DNA of 64,000 nt from Mikania micrantha (Eukaryota > Streptophyta > Magnoliopsida > Asterales > Asteraceae). The translations under genes and the position numbers were made by a program. Below the pieces are notes generated by a model. It had not been told where the DNA came from and ran no database searches. It saw only the letters and a list, made by a program, of their open reading frames with translations. How positions within the stretch are numbered: the first letter of the stretch is position 1; each line of letters begins with the position of its first letter. Of this stretch, positions 1 to 9,505 are shown piece after piece. The DNA lies in assembly GCA_009363875.1 (NCBI GenBank), contig CM018690.1, positions 14,105,971 through 14,169,970 of the forward strand, read 5' to 3'.

Positions 1-807
1 CCAAAATCCGTTGAGAAACGAAGGAGATACGCGCGTTTGAAGTTCGGTTTTTAGAGAGAGAGTGGCTTGGACGAATTTTGTAGAGAGAGGAGTGGTTGTT
101 GGTGGAATAAATGTGGAAATGGCCTCTTTCAAGTCTTTTATAGCCCGCGCGGTATTCGGGTCCGTTTCGGTCGCTCGGTTCGCGTTTTAGTTGCGTAACA
201 CGTATTTTACGCGGTTTTAAATAAAGGATTTTAATTCTCATCTTTTTGATGAGTTTCAAAATTGAAAAAAATGTAAAATAATAAATATTTAATTATTTTT
301 ACTCTTCGTGTGTTGACAGATCGTTAAACAGATACAATTACGTGTATACCCGCAATCGCGTACGTTTTTCGATCGTATAAAATGTTAAGGCGTTTAATCA
401 TAATTATAAGTTCAACATTCGTATTATTATGGATCGTCACCCATAACTCTACTCAGTCTCGCTTACGTATTACGATTCTTGTTAAATAAATTGTCATAGT
501 ATTCGTCTCAACACTACGCACTAACACTATCACATTACACCGAACGCAGTATATGTATAGGGCATACCCCAGATTCCAGCTACCTGCCGTACCTGACGCC
601 GTCCCACCACTGTTTCGATATAATACAATACTGTTCTTGCCTAGCAAACTCGACTGTAAATAAATAATACATACTTGTTCCTAAATAATAAGATCCTAAC
701 ACACAAGCACATTATGAACACATGAATTACATTGATTGATTTGATATGAAAACACATTTGTTCTGACACTGTTTACCACTACCATGACTAAATGTACAAA
801 TGTTACA
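1..807 (-). mobile_element. Chromovirus-type LTR fragment (LTR F), cut by the window edge
   Basis: Bases 1-300 resemble 26100-26400 inside solo LTR C: GAGAGAGAG runs, then a CGGGTCCGTTTCGGTCGCTCGG stretch matched by GGGTTCGTTTCGGTTGCTCGG. Bases 545-615 carry the phrase around GGGCATACCCC and GACGCCGTCCCACCAC that LTR C also has near 23045-23095. The piece ends TGTTACA at 807, as LTR C does at 43460, and integrase coding sequence starts at once afterwards. I infer an LTR inserted, in minus orientation, into the pol gene of element B. The left end and target duplication lie outside the window. The order of the two matching blocks differs from LTR C, so this may be a rearranged or composite fragment. 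Confidence 0.42.
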
Positions 808-1860
808 CAAAGTGTGCTAGCTCATGCTCATTCGTATGCATGTGGTGGACACTTTAGTGGAAAAAAGACGGGACACAAAGTGCTTGATTGTGGTTTTTAT
901 TGGCCAAGTGTTTTCCGTGATGCTTTTGAGTTTAACAAACGATGTACTCGTTGTCAACAAGTTGGTGGAATTTCCAAACGAGATGAAATGCCTATGACCC
1001 CAATACTAGTAGTGGAAATTTTTGACGTATGGGGTATAGATTTCATGGGGCCATTCCCTAATTCGTTTGGAAATCAATTCATTCTTGTAGCTGTGGATTA
1101 TGTATCTAAATGGATCGAGGCAATAGCTACAAGAACGAATGATCATAAAGTTGTTTGTCAATTTGTCCAAACAAACATTTTTAGTAGACATGGAATCCCT
1201 CGTGCTATCATAAGTGATGGGGGATCTCATTTCAAACATTTTCAATTTGGCAAATTGCTTAAACAATATGGTATCCATCATCGAGTTGCAACTCCTTACC
1301 ATCCCCAAACTAGTGGGCAAGTGGAAGTTTCCAATCGTCAAATAAAAGACATTTTGCAAAAAACGGTTCGACCGTATCGAAAGGATTGGTCAATGCGTTT
1401 AAATGATGCGTTGTGGGCTTACCGAACCGCTTACAAAACACCGATTGGAACTACTCCTTACCGACTAGTTTATGGTAAAGGTTGTCATCTACCAGTTGAG
1501 TTATCTCACCGTGCTTTTTGGGCTGTAAAGAATGTTAATCTTGATTTTGATGAAGCAGGAAAGGAAAGAAAGTTGCAATTGTGTGAATTGGAGGAATTGC
1601 GCAATGAAGCGTATGAATGCTCGGCAAGATACAAAATGAAAATGAAGACCATTCATTATGCCAAAATTCGAGTAAAGAAGTTTGAAGAAGGAAGCAAGGT
1701 GTGGCAACGAGTTGGAAAATCAAGTGAGTTTGAGATTGTGGATGAGAAAGATGGCCATGTTCAAGTAGTCAATGGTCATAGATTGAAACCTTATCATCAA
1801 ACAATGGATGTATCTGAAGCGGAAATTTTGGTGGATTCACCTGTTTACACTTCCACTTAG
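808..1860 (+). pseudogene. Integrase end of an Athila/Tat-like Ty3 pol (element B)
   Basis: This frame encodes a nearly whole retroviral-type integrase, the enzyme that joins element cDNA to the chromosome. The zinc-binding HHCC domain is visible (HAHS, then CTRCQ about 40 residues on). The catalytic D-D-E triad follows, in GIDFMGPF, ISDGGSHF and GQVEVSNR. The C-terminal part contains the LWAYRTAYKTPIG and YGKGCHLPVE signatures of plant Athila/Tat elements. There is no chromodomain. Upstream gag, protease, RT and RNase H are missing: the reading frame emerges from LTR F at 807. The ATG at 784 lies in the LTR and is not a real start. It is a fragment and not functional alone. Athila is favoured over Tat, but I cannot prove the clade by eye. 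Confidence 0.85.
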
Positions 1861-2325
1861 TTCTCCTGCGAGGTAATGTCGGGCTGTAGACATTAAATGC
1901 AGCGCTACACGGGAGGCAACCCGTTTATTTTGTTGCACTTGTGTGTTTGCTTTGTTAGAGTAAGTCTCTTGTGTTTTGTTTTAATTTTGTTTTAATTTTT
2001 TTTTGTGTGTCTTTGTGTGCTTCCCCATCACTATTGTCCTATCATTTTTATGCATCGTTCATCAATTGCATTGGGGCAATCATCCAGGTTTTAGCGGGTT
2101 ACATGGTTTTAATGGTGTTACAGTCAGTAGATGTGCATTGAGACAATGCACGTTTAAGTTGGGGAAGGGGTATGACAATGCACGGCGTTCGGATGATTAG
2201 TTTCTAATTATTATTTTTTTTATTTATTATTTTATTTTTTAGTTATTATTGAGTAGGTAATGTGCCAACATTTTTTTTATTTGTGTAGTTGTAAACTTTT
2301 CCAAAAAAAAAAAAAAATGGTCGGA
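1861..2325 (+). other. Post-integrase spacer of element B with internal polypurine tract
   Basis: Just after the integrase stop lies CACGGGAGGCAACCCG (about 1908-1923), a phrase commonly found behind the integrase gene of plant Athila/Tat elements. At 2152-2170 there is a purine-rich GTTTAAGTTGGGGAAGGGG, nearly the same as the terminal polypurine tract at 5611-5627. Elements of this lineage often carry such an internal copy before an extra 3' region. The short ORF at 2003-2200 is not convincing. Confidence 0.6.
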
Positions 2326-2480
2326 CGTGCTGTACGCCGGACCAGCGTACTGTAAGCCGGACCAGCGTACTGTACGCCGACCATCGTGCTGTACGCCCGA
2401 TGCATTCTGTTGTACGCTGGACACAAAAAGAAAACCGGACGTATTGTACGCCGGGTATAGCGTACTGTACGCCGGGTTGT
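2326..2480 (+). repeat. GTACGCCGG palindrome array in the spacer of element B
   Basis: About eight degenerate copies of a phrase like GCGTACTGTACGCCGG occur in 155 bp. Two copies hold the perfect palindrome GCGTAC-T-GTACGC (2365-2377 and 2460-2472). The same word returns inside B's LTR at 5840-5985. Confidence 0.8.
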
Positions 2481-2927
2481 TTTTTACCCACTATTTGACC
2501 CATTTCAACTTTTTAAACCCAAATCCAATACCCATTTCCATTTAATCTGCACCCAACCACCCATTTTCACCCATTTTTCACCTTCTTCTCCAAATTTCTC
2601 TCAAGAACCCTAATCCCCAATTTTTCTAAATCCTTTGATTCTTCACCAAATCTCACTATCTTATAGTCCAAACGCTCATATGAACAAGGAGATCAAAACC
2701 TACGGATTATTTTGTTGAGATTCATCACGATTTAGGAGATATTGAAGGGTAAAGTTCCGAAAATTTTGGGTTTTCTTCAAAACTTGCATTTTTCATGATC
2801 TTTCTTCCAAGGTATGATTTTTCTCACTTGTAACTAGTGTAACAAGGTAATGTTGAAAATTTTTTTCGTCATTTTTATTGATGCTAGGAACTAGATGAGT
2901 ATGGATGTTCATATGGTGCAACATAAA

Positions 2928-2958
<31 letters not shown>

Positions 2959-3313
2959 TCAAATAAAATAAAAATAAAATTAAAAACGAAAAATAAAATA
3001 AATAAATAAATAAATAAATAAATAAAATAAAATAAAAAATCATAGGGATTAAGTTGCATTGTGTTTAGGATGTTAAAAATGCATAATTTTTGAAGAAATT
3101 TGAAATTATTGGTAATATTTGTTTGAGGTAACAATATCTGGTTTGTTAAACATATTTCAGTGCACTATTTGCTAATGTTATTACAGTTGACATATGATTC
3201 AATGGATTGGTCATCACAAATATTGGCACTGAATATGGTCTCACATTGGGGATTGGTTTGGGAATTGGTAATTAGTGTTTGTAATGACAGATTGATCTTG
3301 TTTTTGGTAGGAA
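2481..3313 (+). promoter_or_regulatory. Candidate internal promoter, leader and intron of the element B extra ORF
   Basis: A pyrimidine-rich leader (about 2500-2660) precedes a plausible splice donor, CCAAG|GTATGA, near 2812. A plausible acceptor, TTGGTAG|GAAATGG, lies just before the ATG at 3314. The supposed intron contains an (AAAT)n tract. The arrangement looks like a separate transcription unit inside the retrotransposon, as for the spliced env-like ORFs of Athila elements. It is inference from layout only. Confidence 0.35.
2935..3037 (+). repeat. (AAAT)n microsatellite
   Basis: Simple AAAT/AAAAT repeats, interrupted once around 2985, within the putative intron. Confidence 0.9.
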
Positions 3314-4109
3314 ATGGGGAAGTCAAAATTGGCTTTAAACAAGAAAAGGAAGACTGTTGGAGAATCAAGTGGGACAGATCTTGGTGAGAAGCCTACATGG
3401 GAAAGAAATGAGTTATTCTCAAAAGCTATTGAAGCAAATGGACACCGAGAGGGTTCCACATCTAGAATGGGTGTCAAGTTCTTATTTTCAAGGTGAAAGG
3501 GGTGAACAACCAAGACCTAATTCTTATGATTCATGGCCTATATCACATCGTGAAATTTATTCTGAAGTGAGGAGGGGAAATGAACTGGCAGAGAAGTGGC
3601 GATATGATTTTGAAGCTTCTAATCGTGTATGGAGGGCCGATTATGACGAGGCAGCCCGAACTTGGAGGGCTGAACATGATGAGGAAGCTCGGAAATGGAG
3701 AATGGAACAAGAAGCATTAGCAACTCAATGGAGGCTTGACCAAGAAAAGTTGGAAGCCCAAAGATGGGAAAGGCAGGAGCATTATGAAAGGAGTAACATC
3801 TATGCAAGAGAATTGGAGCTCAATAGGAGGTATGCAGTTGAAGAGCAAAGGTGACATTATCATGATAATGTTGCAGGATTATCTTATGAAGAGGATGCAA
3901 CTCCCATGGATTTTAGCACCATTCCATCACATGTGCAAGGAGACGTTATGCCACGTTACCCATCGACTTTTGCTTCTTCTTGGTTGCCAATGCAATCACC
4001 AACTCCACCAAATGAAGTGGGATCAAGTCAAGGGCCATTGTACGAGACTCAATCCATGTATAATGGGTTGATGGAGTCAATATTTGGGCCATCTCCAGGA
4101 ACACAGTGA
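3314..4109 (+). pseudogene. Extra ORF of element B: basic N-terminus plus six 11-residue coiled-coil repeats
   Basis: The likely start is the ATG at 3314 (MGKSKLALNKKRK, a basic nuclear-signal-like segment). That frame stops at 3496. The overlapping frame 3357-3854 continues the protein, which implies a frameshift near 3455-3480. A TGA at 3852-3854 is followed in the same frame by another 84 codons up to the TGA at 4109. In the middle, residues 80-145 of the second frame are six consecutive 11-residue units, each with W at position 2 or 3 (for example VWRADYDEAAR, TWRAEHDEEAR, KWRMEQEALAT). This predicts a charged hendecad coiled coil. It lies where Athila elements carry env-like genes, but I see no signal peptide or membrane segment. 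Product unknown; possibly a captured host gene. Confidence 0.55.
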
Positions 4110-4894
4110 CCAGAATACTCTCTGATCTTCATTGATCAGGTCCATGTATTCTCTTCTCCCTCTTTATTTTAACTTGTGATTGATGTGTGATGTGGTGAAC
4201 ACTATGTGTTTATTCGTGATTTCTGTTTTAGTTGTTAAGGTGTTTGGATTTGAACATGTAGCTGTAGGAGTGTGTTTAGTTAGTTGGAACAACTTGGATT
4301 GTTATGCTTATGTTGAATAGGACCTTGATGTGTTTGCCTTGATATGCTTCTTTCCTATACAACCTTTAATGTGCATGAGCTATGTTTAACCAAAATTTTC
4401 ATGAAAATCTTAGTCTATGCATGCTTAAGTTTTAGTTATGTTTAACCCTTTAAATTGCATGATACAGTTTTCTTGGTAAATTGGTTGTCTCAAACTAGAT
4501 AGGAATACTTCAAAAGGATAACAAGCTGTAAGGGGTAAACATTTGAATGTTCACATATTTAACCCATTCCACCGTTTCCATGAGAGAATTGAGCCTATTC
4601 GAGCATACATTGAAAATAACTAAATGCTCATTTCTTTTGTTGAGTGATTGCTATGATGTTGTAGTCATTGTAGAATTTGTGTCAGTAATACATGTCAAAC
4701 CATGAACTAGAATTTTCATAAACATGATAGAGGCATTTAGGATCACCCTTTGTTAAAACCTTTTTCATTTGAATTCCAACCCTTAACATAATCCCTTAGT
4801 TGCCACCTTGAGCTTTTCCTTTCAATTGTTCACCTTTATATGTTTGCCAATTAGCCTTTTGTTTAGCCTTTTTATTTCAAACCCAAGTTGGTAG

Positions 4895-4946
<52 letters not shown>

Positions 4947-4964
4947 AAAAAATACAAAAAAAAG

Positions 4965-4996
<32 letters not shown>

Positions 4997-5610
4997 AAGA
5001 AGGATACAAGCGGTTAAGTGTCCTTCAAAAAAAATTATATTGTAGGAATGAAGAATAAAATGTTATGCATTGTTATTTAGTGTTTAGATTGGAATCTACC
5101 ACTTTAGTCACTTTAAATATCCTATTTCCTACCCATAACCCAAGCCTTCATTATAACCTAAAGAAAGTCCTCTTGATTTATGTGGTTTTATGTTATTTGG
5201 TAGAGATATGATTTTGGCACAAACTTATGCTAATGGTGCAACATTGTAGTATGGAGTGAATATATATACTAGTATCATTTTTACTAGTCTCAAAAGAACA
5301 CTGAGAGGAGTGGCAAATTGTGAGGAATGTGAATATTCGCTTGTTTAAAACTTGAAGTTTGTTGTACTTATGATAGGTATTTCAATTCTTGAATGATTAC
5401 AATTGATTCCTGAGATATAATCCTGTTGAATGTTGTAAGTCTTGTGGGTTAGGCGTGATTTGAGATCCTGGTATACATATGATTAAGTGGTGATTGATAT
5501 TCTTGGTTTATTCATGATTGTATGCCATAAGAGGAAGTATAGGAATGTGGTTAATGTCAAACGAAAACCATAGAATGGGCATTGATGTTCGTCTTTTTCG
5601 GGACGAAAAA
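4110..5610 (+). other. 3' spacer of element B without recognisable genes
   Basis: No convincing ORF. It contains a (TA)n microsatellite at 4899-4943 followed by an A-rich AAAAAAG purine tract to about 5000. The rest is unremarkable AT-rich sequence leading to the polypurine tract. Confidence 0.6.
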
Positions 5611-5629
5611 GGTTTAAGTTGGGGAAGTT
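5611..5629 (+). other. Polypurine tract of element B
   Basis: GGGACGAAAAAGG followed by TTTAAGTTGGGGAAG lies immediately before the LTR start TGATAT. The same layout (GGGACGAAAAAG, then GTGGGG, then LTR) recurs at 57056-57084 in another element. It primes plus-strand DNA synthesis. Confidence 0.75.
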
Positions 5630-5839
5630 TGATATATGGTTTTTGTGTATGAGTTTTAGTTGAATAAATCATGGTTTTTGCATGATAATTTCCCGAAATC
5701 GAATTACTTTGGAGGACTTTTGAATGCAGGGAAATTATGGAAACTGGTTGGTAAACTCCCAAGTAATGTTTAAAAGAGATTTTTGAGCTTTTAGGAGTGC
5801 TGGAAGAGGTGAGACTTGCAAAACAAATGGAAACAGTGA

Positions 5840-5985
5840 CCGGCGTACAGTACGTTCAACCTGGCGTTTGGTACTCCAGAATGCTGAAAGTGGGCGTATA
5901 GTGCAACATACAACAGAATGTTTCCAGCGTACCATACTTCAACCCGGCGTACCATACTTCAACCCGGCGTATGGTACGCCGGAGG
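5840..5985 (+). repeat. GTACGCC palindrome array in LTR B
   Basis: Repeated GGCGTA/TACGCC words. CGTAC-A-GTACG lies at 5844-5854 and the 19-base palindrome CCGGCGTATGGTACGCCGG at 5964-5982 (8-base arms, TGG centre). A short direct repeat CGTACCATACTTCAACCCGG precedes it. Confidence 0.8.
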
Positions 5986-6522
5986 TCGTTTTTTAGCGGT
6001 TTTTGGACGGTTTTTGATGAATCTAAAGGGGGATTTCGAGCCTAATTCGGGATGATCACCCTTAGAAGAGAGAGGGACGACCCTAGAAGCATTTTTGGAG
6101 ATTCCTAATCAAGATTTCATCATAGTTCTTCCATGATCAAGCATTGTTCTTCAATTGCAAGCATGTTAAGCTAAACAATTCATAGTCACAACCGGAGTAA
6201 GAGTTCAATCGAGTTGTAAGACCATTTCTATGTTTGTATTTGAATGTTTGACATTTATGATCATCATTTGTGAATGTTTGTGTTGATGTTAAGCATTATC
6301 GTTTGTATGTTTCTTCGAATGACAATTTATGTTTAGAAATCTTCAATTGTGATCATTCCACTCTAGAGAACCTCTAGATGTGTTGTAGATGTTTACATGG
6401 TTTAGTATTTGTCATGGATTGTTTTGGAACATTCAAGGTTGCACAATAGTTACATTCCACTTCAAAGAAACTTTGAATGTGTTGTAGATGTATCATTGAT
6501 GTAATCGTGTTTCATGTTAGAT

Positions 6523-6527
6523 GATAT
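6523..6527 (+). other. Target-site duplication of element A, left copy (GATAT)
   Basis: GATAT stands at 6523-6527 and again at 17910-17914, directly outside the two LTRs. Confidence 0.9.
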
Positions 6528-7544
6528 TGTCACACCCCCAAATTCCCACTTGTGGCAAATGTCCACGTGGGTGTGACGTGTCCAGAATCACAGCTCAAGG
6601 TCATACAGAACGACTCTATATGCGTTTACAAATCCGAGTTTGACACATACACATAACAAAACAGTTTGCAGCGAAATGAAAGTTGTTATAATATATTGCA
6701 GCGGAAAATCAAATGTTTGACAAAATGCAGCGGAATAAATATGTTTGAATACATAAATCAAATGTAATTATTTTCAAAAGGACAAGACAGTATGCATGAA
6801 GTTCCTAATGCTCGTCTCTTAAAATGTGCATCCCTGTCCTCCTGCATATCATGCTAGTTACCTGAGAATACAAGTTTGAAAAGTGTCAACACAATGGTTG
6901 GTGAGTTCACAGGTTTTGATATACATATAGTAATAAAAGTGTGTCATGCTGTTTATCATATGTTAGTACCGAGCCCTTGGCCCAAAGTGTCATTGCGTCA
7001 CTACCGAACTAGACTTGTTAGTCTTTGCCTCCGCCATGTCTCGTAATAACATGGCAAGATAGGTCAAGTTTTCACGTGTTATGACATCCAGTCAATATTT
7101 CGCCACGCGGGGTTAGTCACACCCCAAACGGATCCATTCAAACTCGCCTCGTTGTTTGTACATTAACGGTAAGACTTTGTGAGGGCTTCTTACGATTACA
7201 ACACTTAATGTTTGTCTAATAAACCAGCATACACAAAAATGTTTGTACACTAATAGATGTTTGACTCGATGCAACTAGTATTCTCCCCCTGTTTAAAAGC
7301 GTTTGAAAAAGAGTAAAGAGGGGCCGTAAACTCACCTTAGTGATCGTGTGTTTTGCAAGCGTAAGCTCCTCGAATCGTAAGTGCGTCGGTCACCAGCAAC
7401 CTATATCGTATACCGTATGTGAGTTCGTGTAAGTGACCGTGCTAGGGTTCGTGTTAGTGCTCGTGTTTGTGTCCAGCAACCCTTGGTTGTTCATGTTTGT
7501 CCGTGTCGGTCTACAACGACCGTGTTTGCTCGTGTTGGTCCATA

Positions 7545-7601
7545 TTGACCATGTTTGACCGTGTTTGACCATGTTTGACCAAAGTTGACCATGTCAAGTC
7601 A
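7545..7601 (+). promoter_or_regulatory. Five W-box-like TTGACC sites at exact 10 bp spacing (3' LTR of A)
   Basis: TTGACC begins at 7545, 7555, 7565, 7575 and 7585, followed by an inverted GTCAA at 7597. TTGAC[CT] is the known core bound by plant WRKY factors. The identical cluster is at 15984-16040 in the 5' LTR. Function is inferred from the motif only. Confidence 0.5.
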
Positions 7602-8985
7602 ACGACCCGTTGGTGAACCGTGTGACGATTTGTGACTCGTGTAGCAATCGTGTAAATGTTTGTCGTGTGCAAAACGCGTAGGTCGCGTATGTGGACAACT
7701 TACTATTTATGGTATGTTTCCACTTATGAAAAGTTTACAAAGCATAACGGTTTTATAGTTCTAGCATGTTCAATATTACTACGTGATCATGTTAACACAT
7801 AGCACATCATCATACAAAGTCACATAAGTCGTTTTCATCACATTTAAACATAAAAGTTTCCTAAAATGGAAAGTTTCCATTTCTAGCATACGTGACATCG
7901 GAAACCATCTGACTTAGCATCTAATCATTATATTATAGCATAATAACTCATTTAGCATGCTCAAATCATTCAACACGTTGACAAGTCGGTTTTTGTAAAA
8001 ATAAAGTTACTAAATATAGTACCTTTCTAGCTTTTCATGAAAACAATCATTCTAACATTTCTAATCCAATTTTCATATCATCAAACATCATTATAGGCTA
8101 CTTAGCATCATGTAAACATATTAACATAGCCAAATTCCTCACCTATCAACATCTTGGCCCCAAAAGTTACCAAAAATAGTAGTAATGCTAAATATGACCG
8201 TAAACATCATCAAGGTCACATTCCAAGTGTTCCAAACATCATACAATTATTCTAAGAGCAATTTTACATACATGCATGCTCACCATATCATTCCTAACAC
8301 CATTTTGAAATTATAAAGTTTCTAATAATGGAAAGTTTGTGAAAAATTATCATTTTAACCATTCCAATGAAATCTAAGCATGTAATCATCCATCAATATC
8401 ACCTATGAACATTTCTATATATTCAAAATCATCATAATCATCATGGATCGTACATGCATGGCAATATAATATCATAGAACATCATTTTAAGCATCATGGT
8501 TCATACTCATCATCTTAGATCATCATAGATCATTATCTAATCATCTTAGATCATCAAGGAACATAGTGAAATCATCAAACCCAGAAAAGAAATTCGTGCA
8601 TGTGCTTGCTAAGAGCTTGCATGTGGGTTTAAGGTCTTGCATGTGTGTGTAATGGTGGTTTTAAGCCACAAGAAGTGTAGAGACTACCTTCTAAGACTCC
8701 AAGAAGTACTGAGATGATGAATGGCAGTCTCCTTGACCTCCTGGTTCGTGGGTTTCGACGGATGCAAGGTGAGAATGATGGCGTGTGAACTTCTATAGGG
8801 TCTTCAAGCTTCCACCTCCAACTCCAAGCTTTCAAAATGCTCAACAATGGTGGAAATGGACTGGAAAAGGGTGAAGAAGACGAAGTTGGTCGAGTGGTTG
8901 AGTGTTAAACCGGATATAATGAGTGAAAGAAGTAGTATAGGCATCATTGTCTTGGTTTTATAAAGATTTTGTCGACTGGGCGTTG

Positions 8986-9111
8986 TCGCGTACCGCGATG
9001 AGGCCTTCAAATTATCTCCGCGTACCGCGACGAATTTCGGAGGTCAAACCCCCGCGCCGCATGCCGCGTACCGCGGTTGGGCCTCTTGTAGGGCCACCGC
9101 GTACCGCGGTG
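8986..9111 (-). repeat. CGCG-TAC-CGCG palindrome array (3' LTR of A)
   Basis: Four palindromes with a TAC centre: TCGCG-TAC-CGCGA (8986-8998), CGCG-TAC-CGCG (9019-9029), CCGCG-TAC-CGCGG (9064-9076) and CACCGCG-TAC-CGCGGTG (9095-9111). On the minus strand the array lies just upstream of the TATA-like sequence. Confidence 0.9.
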
Positions 9112-9470
9112 GGCTTCCAGAGAGCCCATTAAGCCCTTTTCAATGAGTTTGATTCGTTCGTCGTCGTCTTCATGCTTCCGAGCTATCGTTTGGCCTTGTT
9201 TGGACTTCCTAGTTCAATGTGTGAGTGTTTCGTGAGGTTTCGAGTGTTGTGCTACACAATGTGCTTGACGTTCACCAACGTTCGTGTGTTTTGACACGTG
9301 TGTGCTATTTGCCGATAATTCTACGAATTATCTAGTCATGTGTCAGTGTTCGTACTGTCGTGCCACGTGTCACACTAAATTAATCTAATTCTAGTGCCAC
9401 GTGTACATAATGCATTTAAATGAGCATTTAAATAAATAAGTTGCTGACCTGGAAATTATGAGGTGTCACA

Positions 9471-9480
9471 TCCTTCCTAC
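9471..9480 (-). other. Polypurine tract of element A
   Basis: On the minus strand GTAGGAAGGA directly precedes the 3' LTR start TGTGACACC. Confidence 0.7.
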
Positions 9481-9505
9481 GTTAGAAAGAATTTCGTCCC
9501 GAAAT

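Larger units (their letters stand above)
6528..9470 (-). repeat. 3' LTR of element A
   Basis: Reads TGTCACACCCCC at the left and GGTGTCACA at the right on this strand. It aligns without gaps to 14967-17909. Differences seen near 6606, 6994, 7384, 7395, 8981-8985 and 9037; four look like CpG transitions. A TATA-like TTTATAAAAC (minus strand) lies at about 8954-8965. Confidence 0.95.

Noticed and set aside
2003..2200. 65-codon ORF after the integrase as an env protein
   Set aside because: It spans the conserved non-coding region and internal polypurine tract; the hydrophobic start is due to T-rich sequence.
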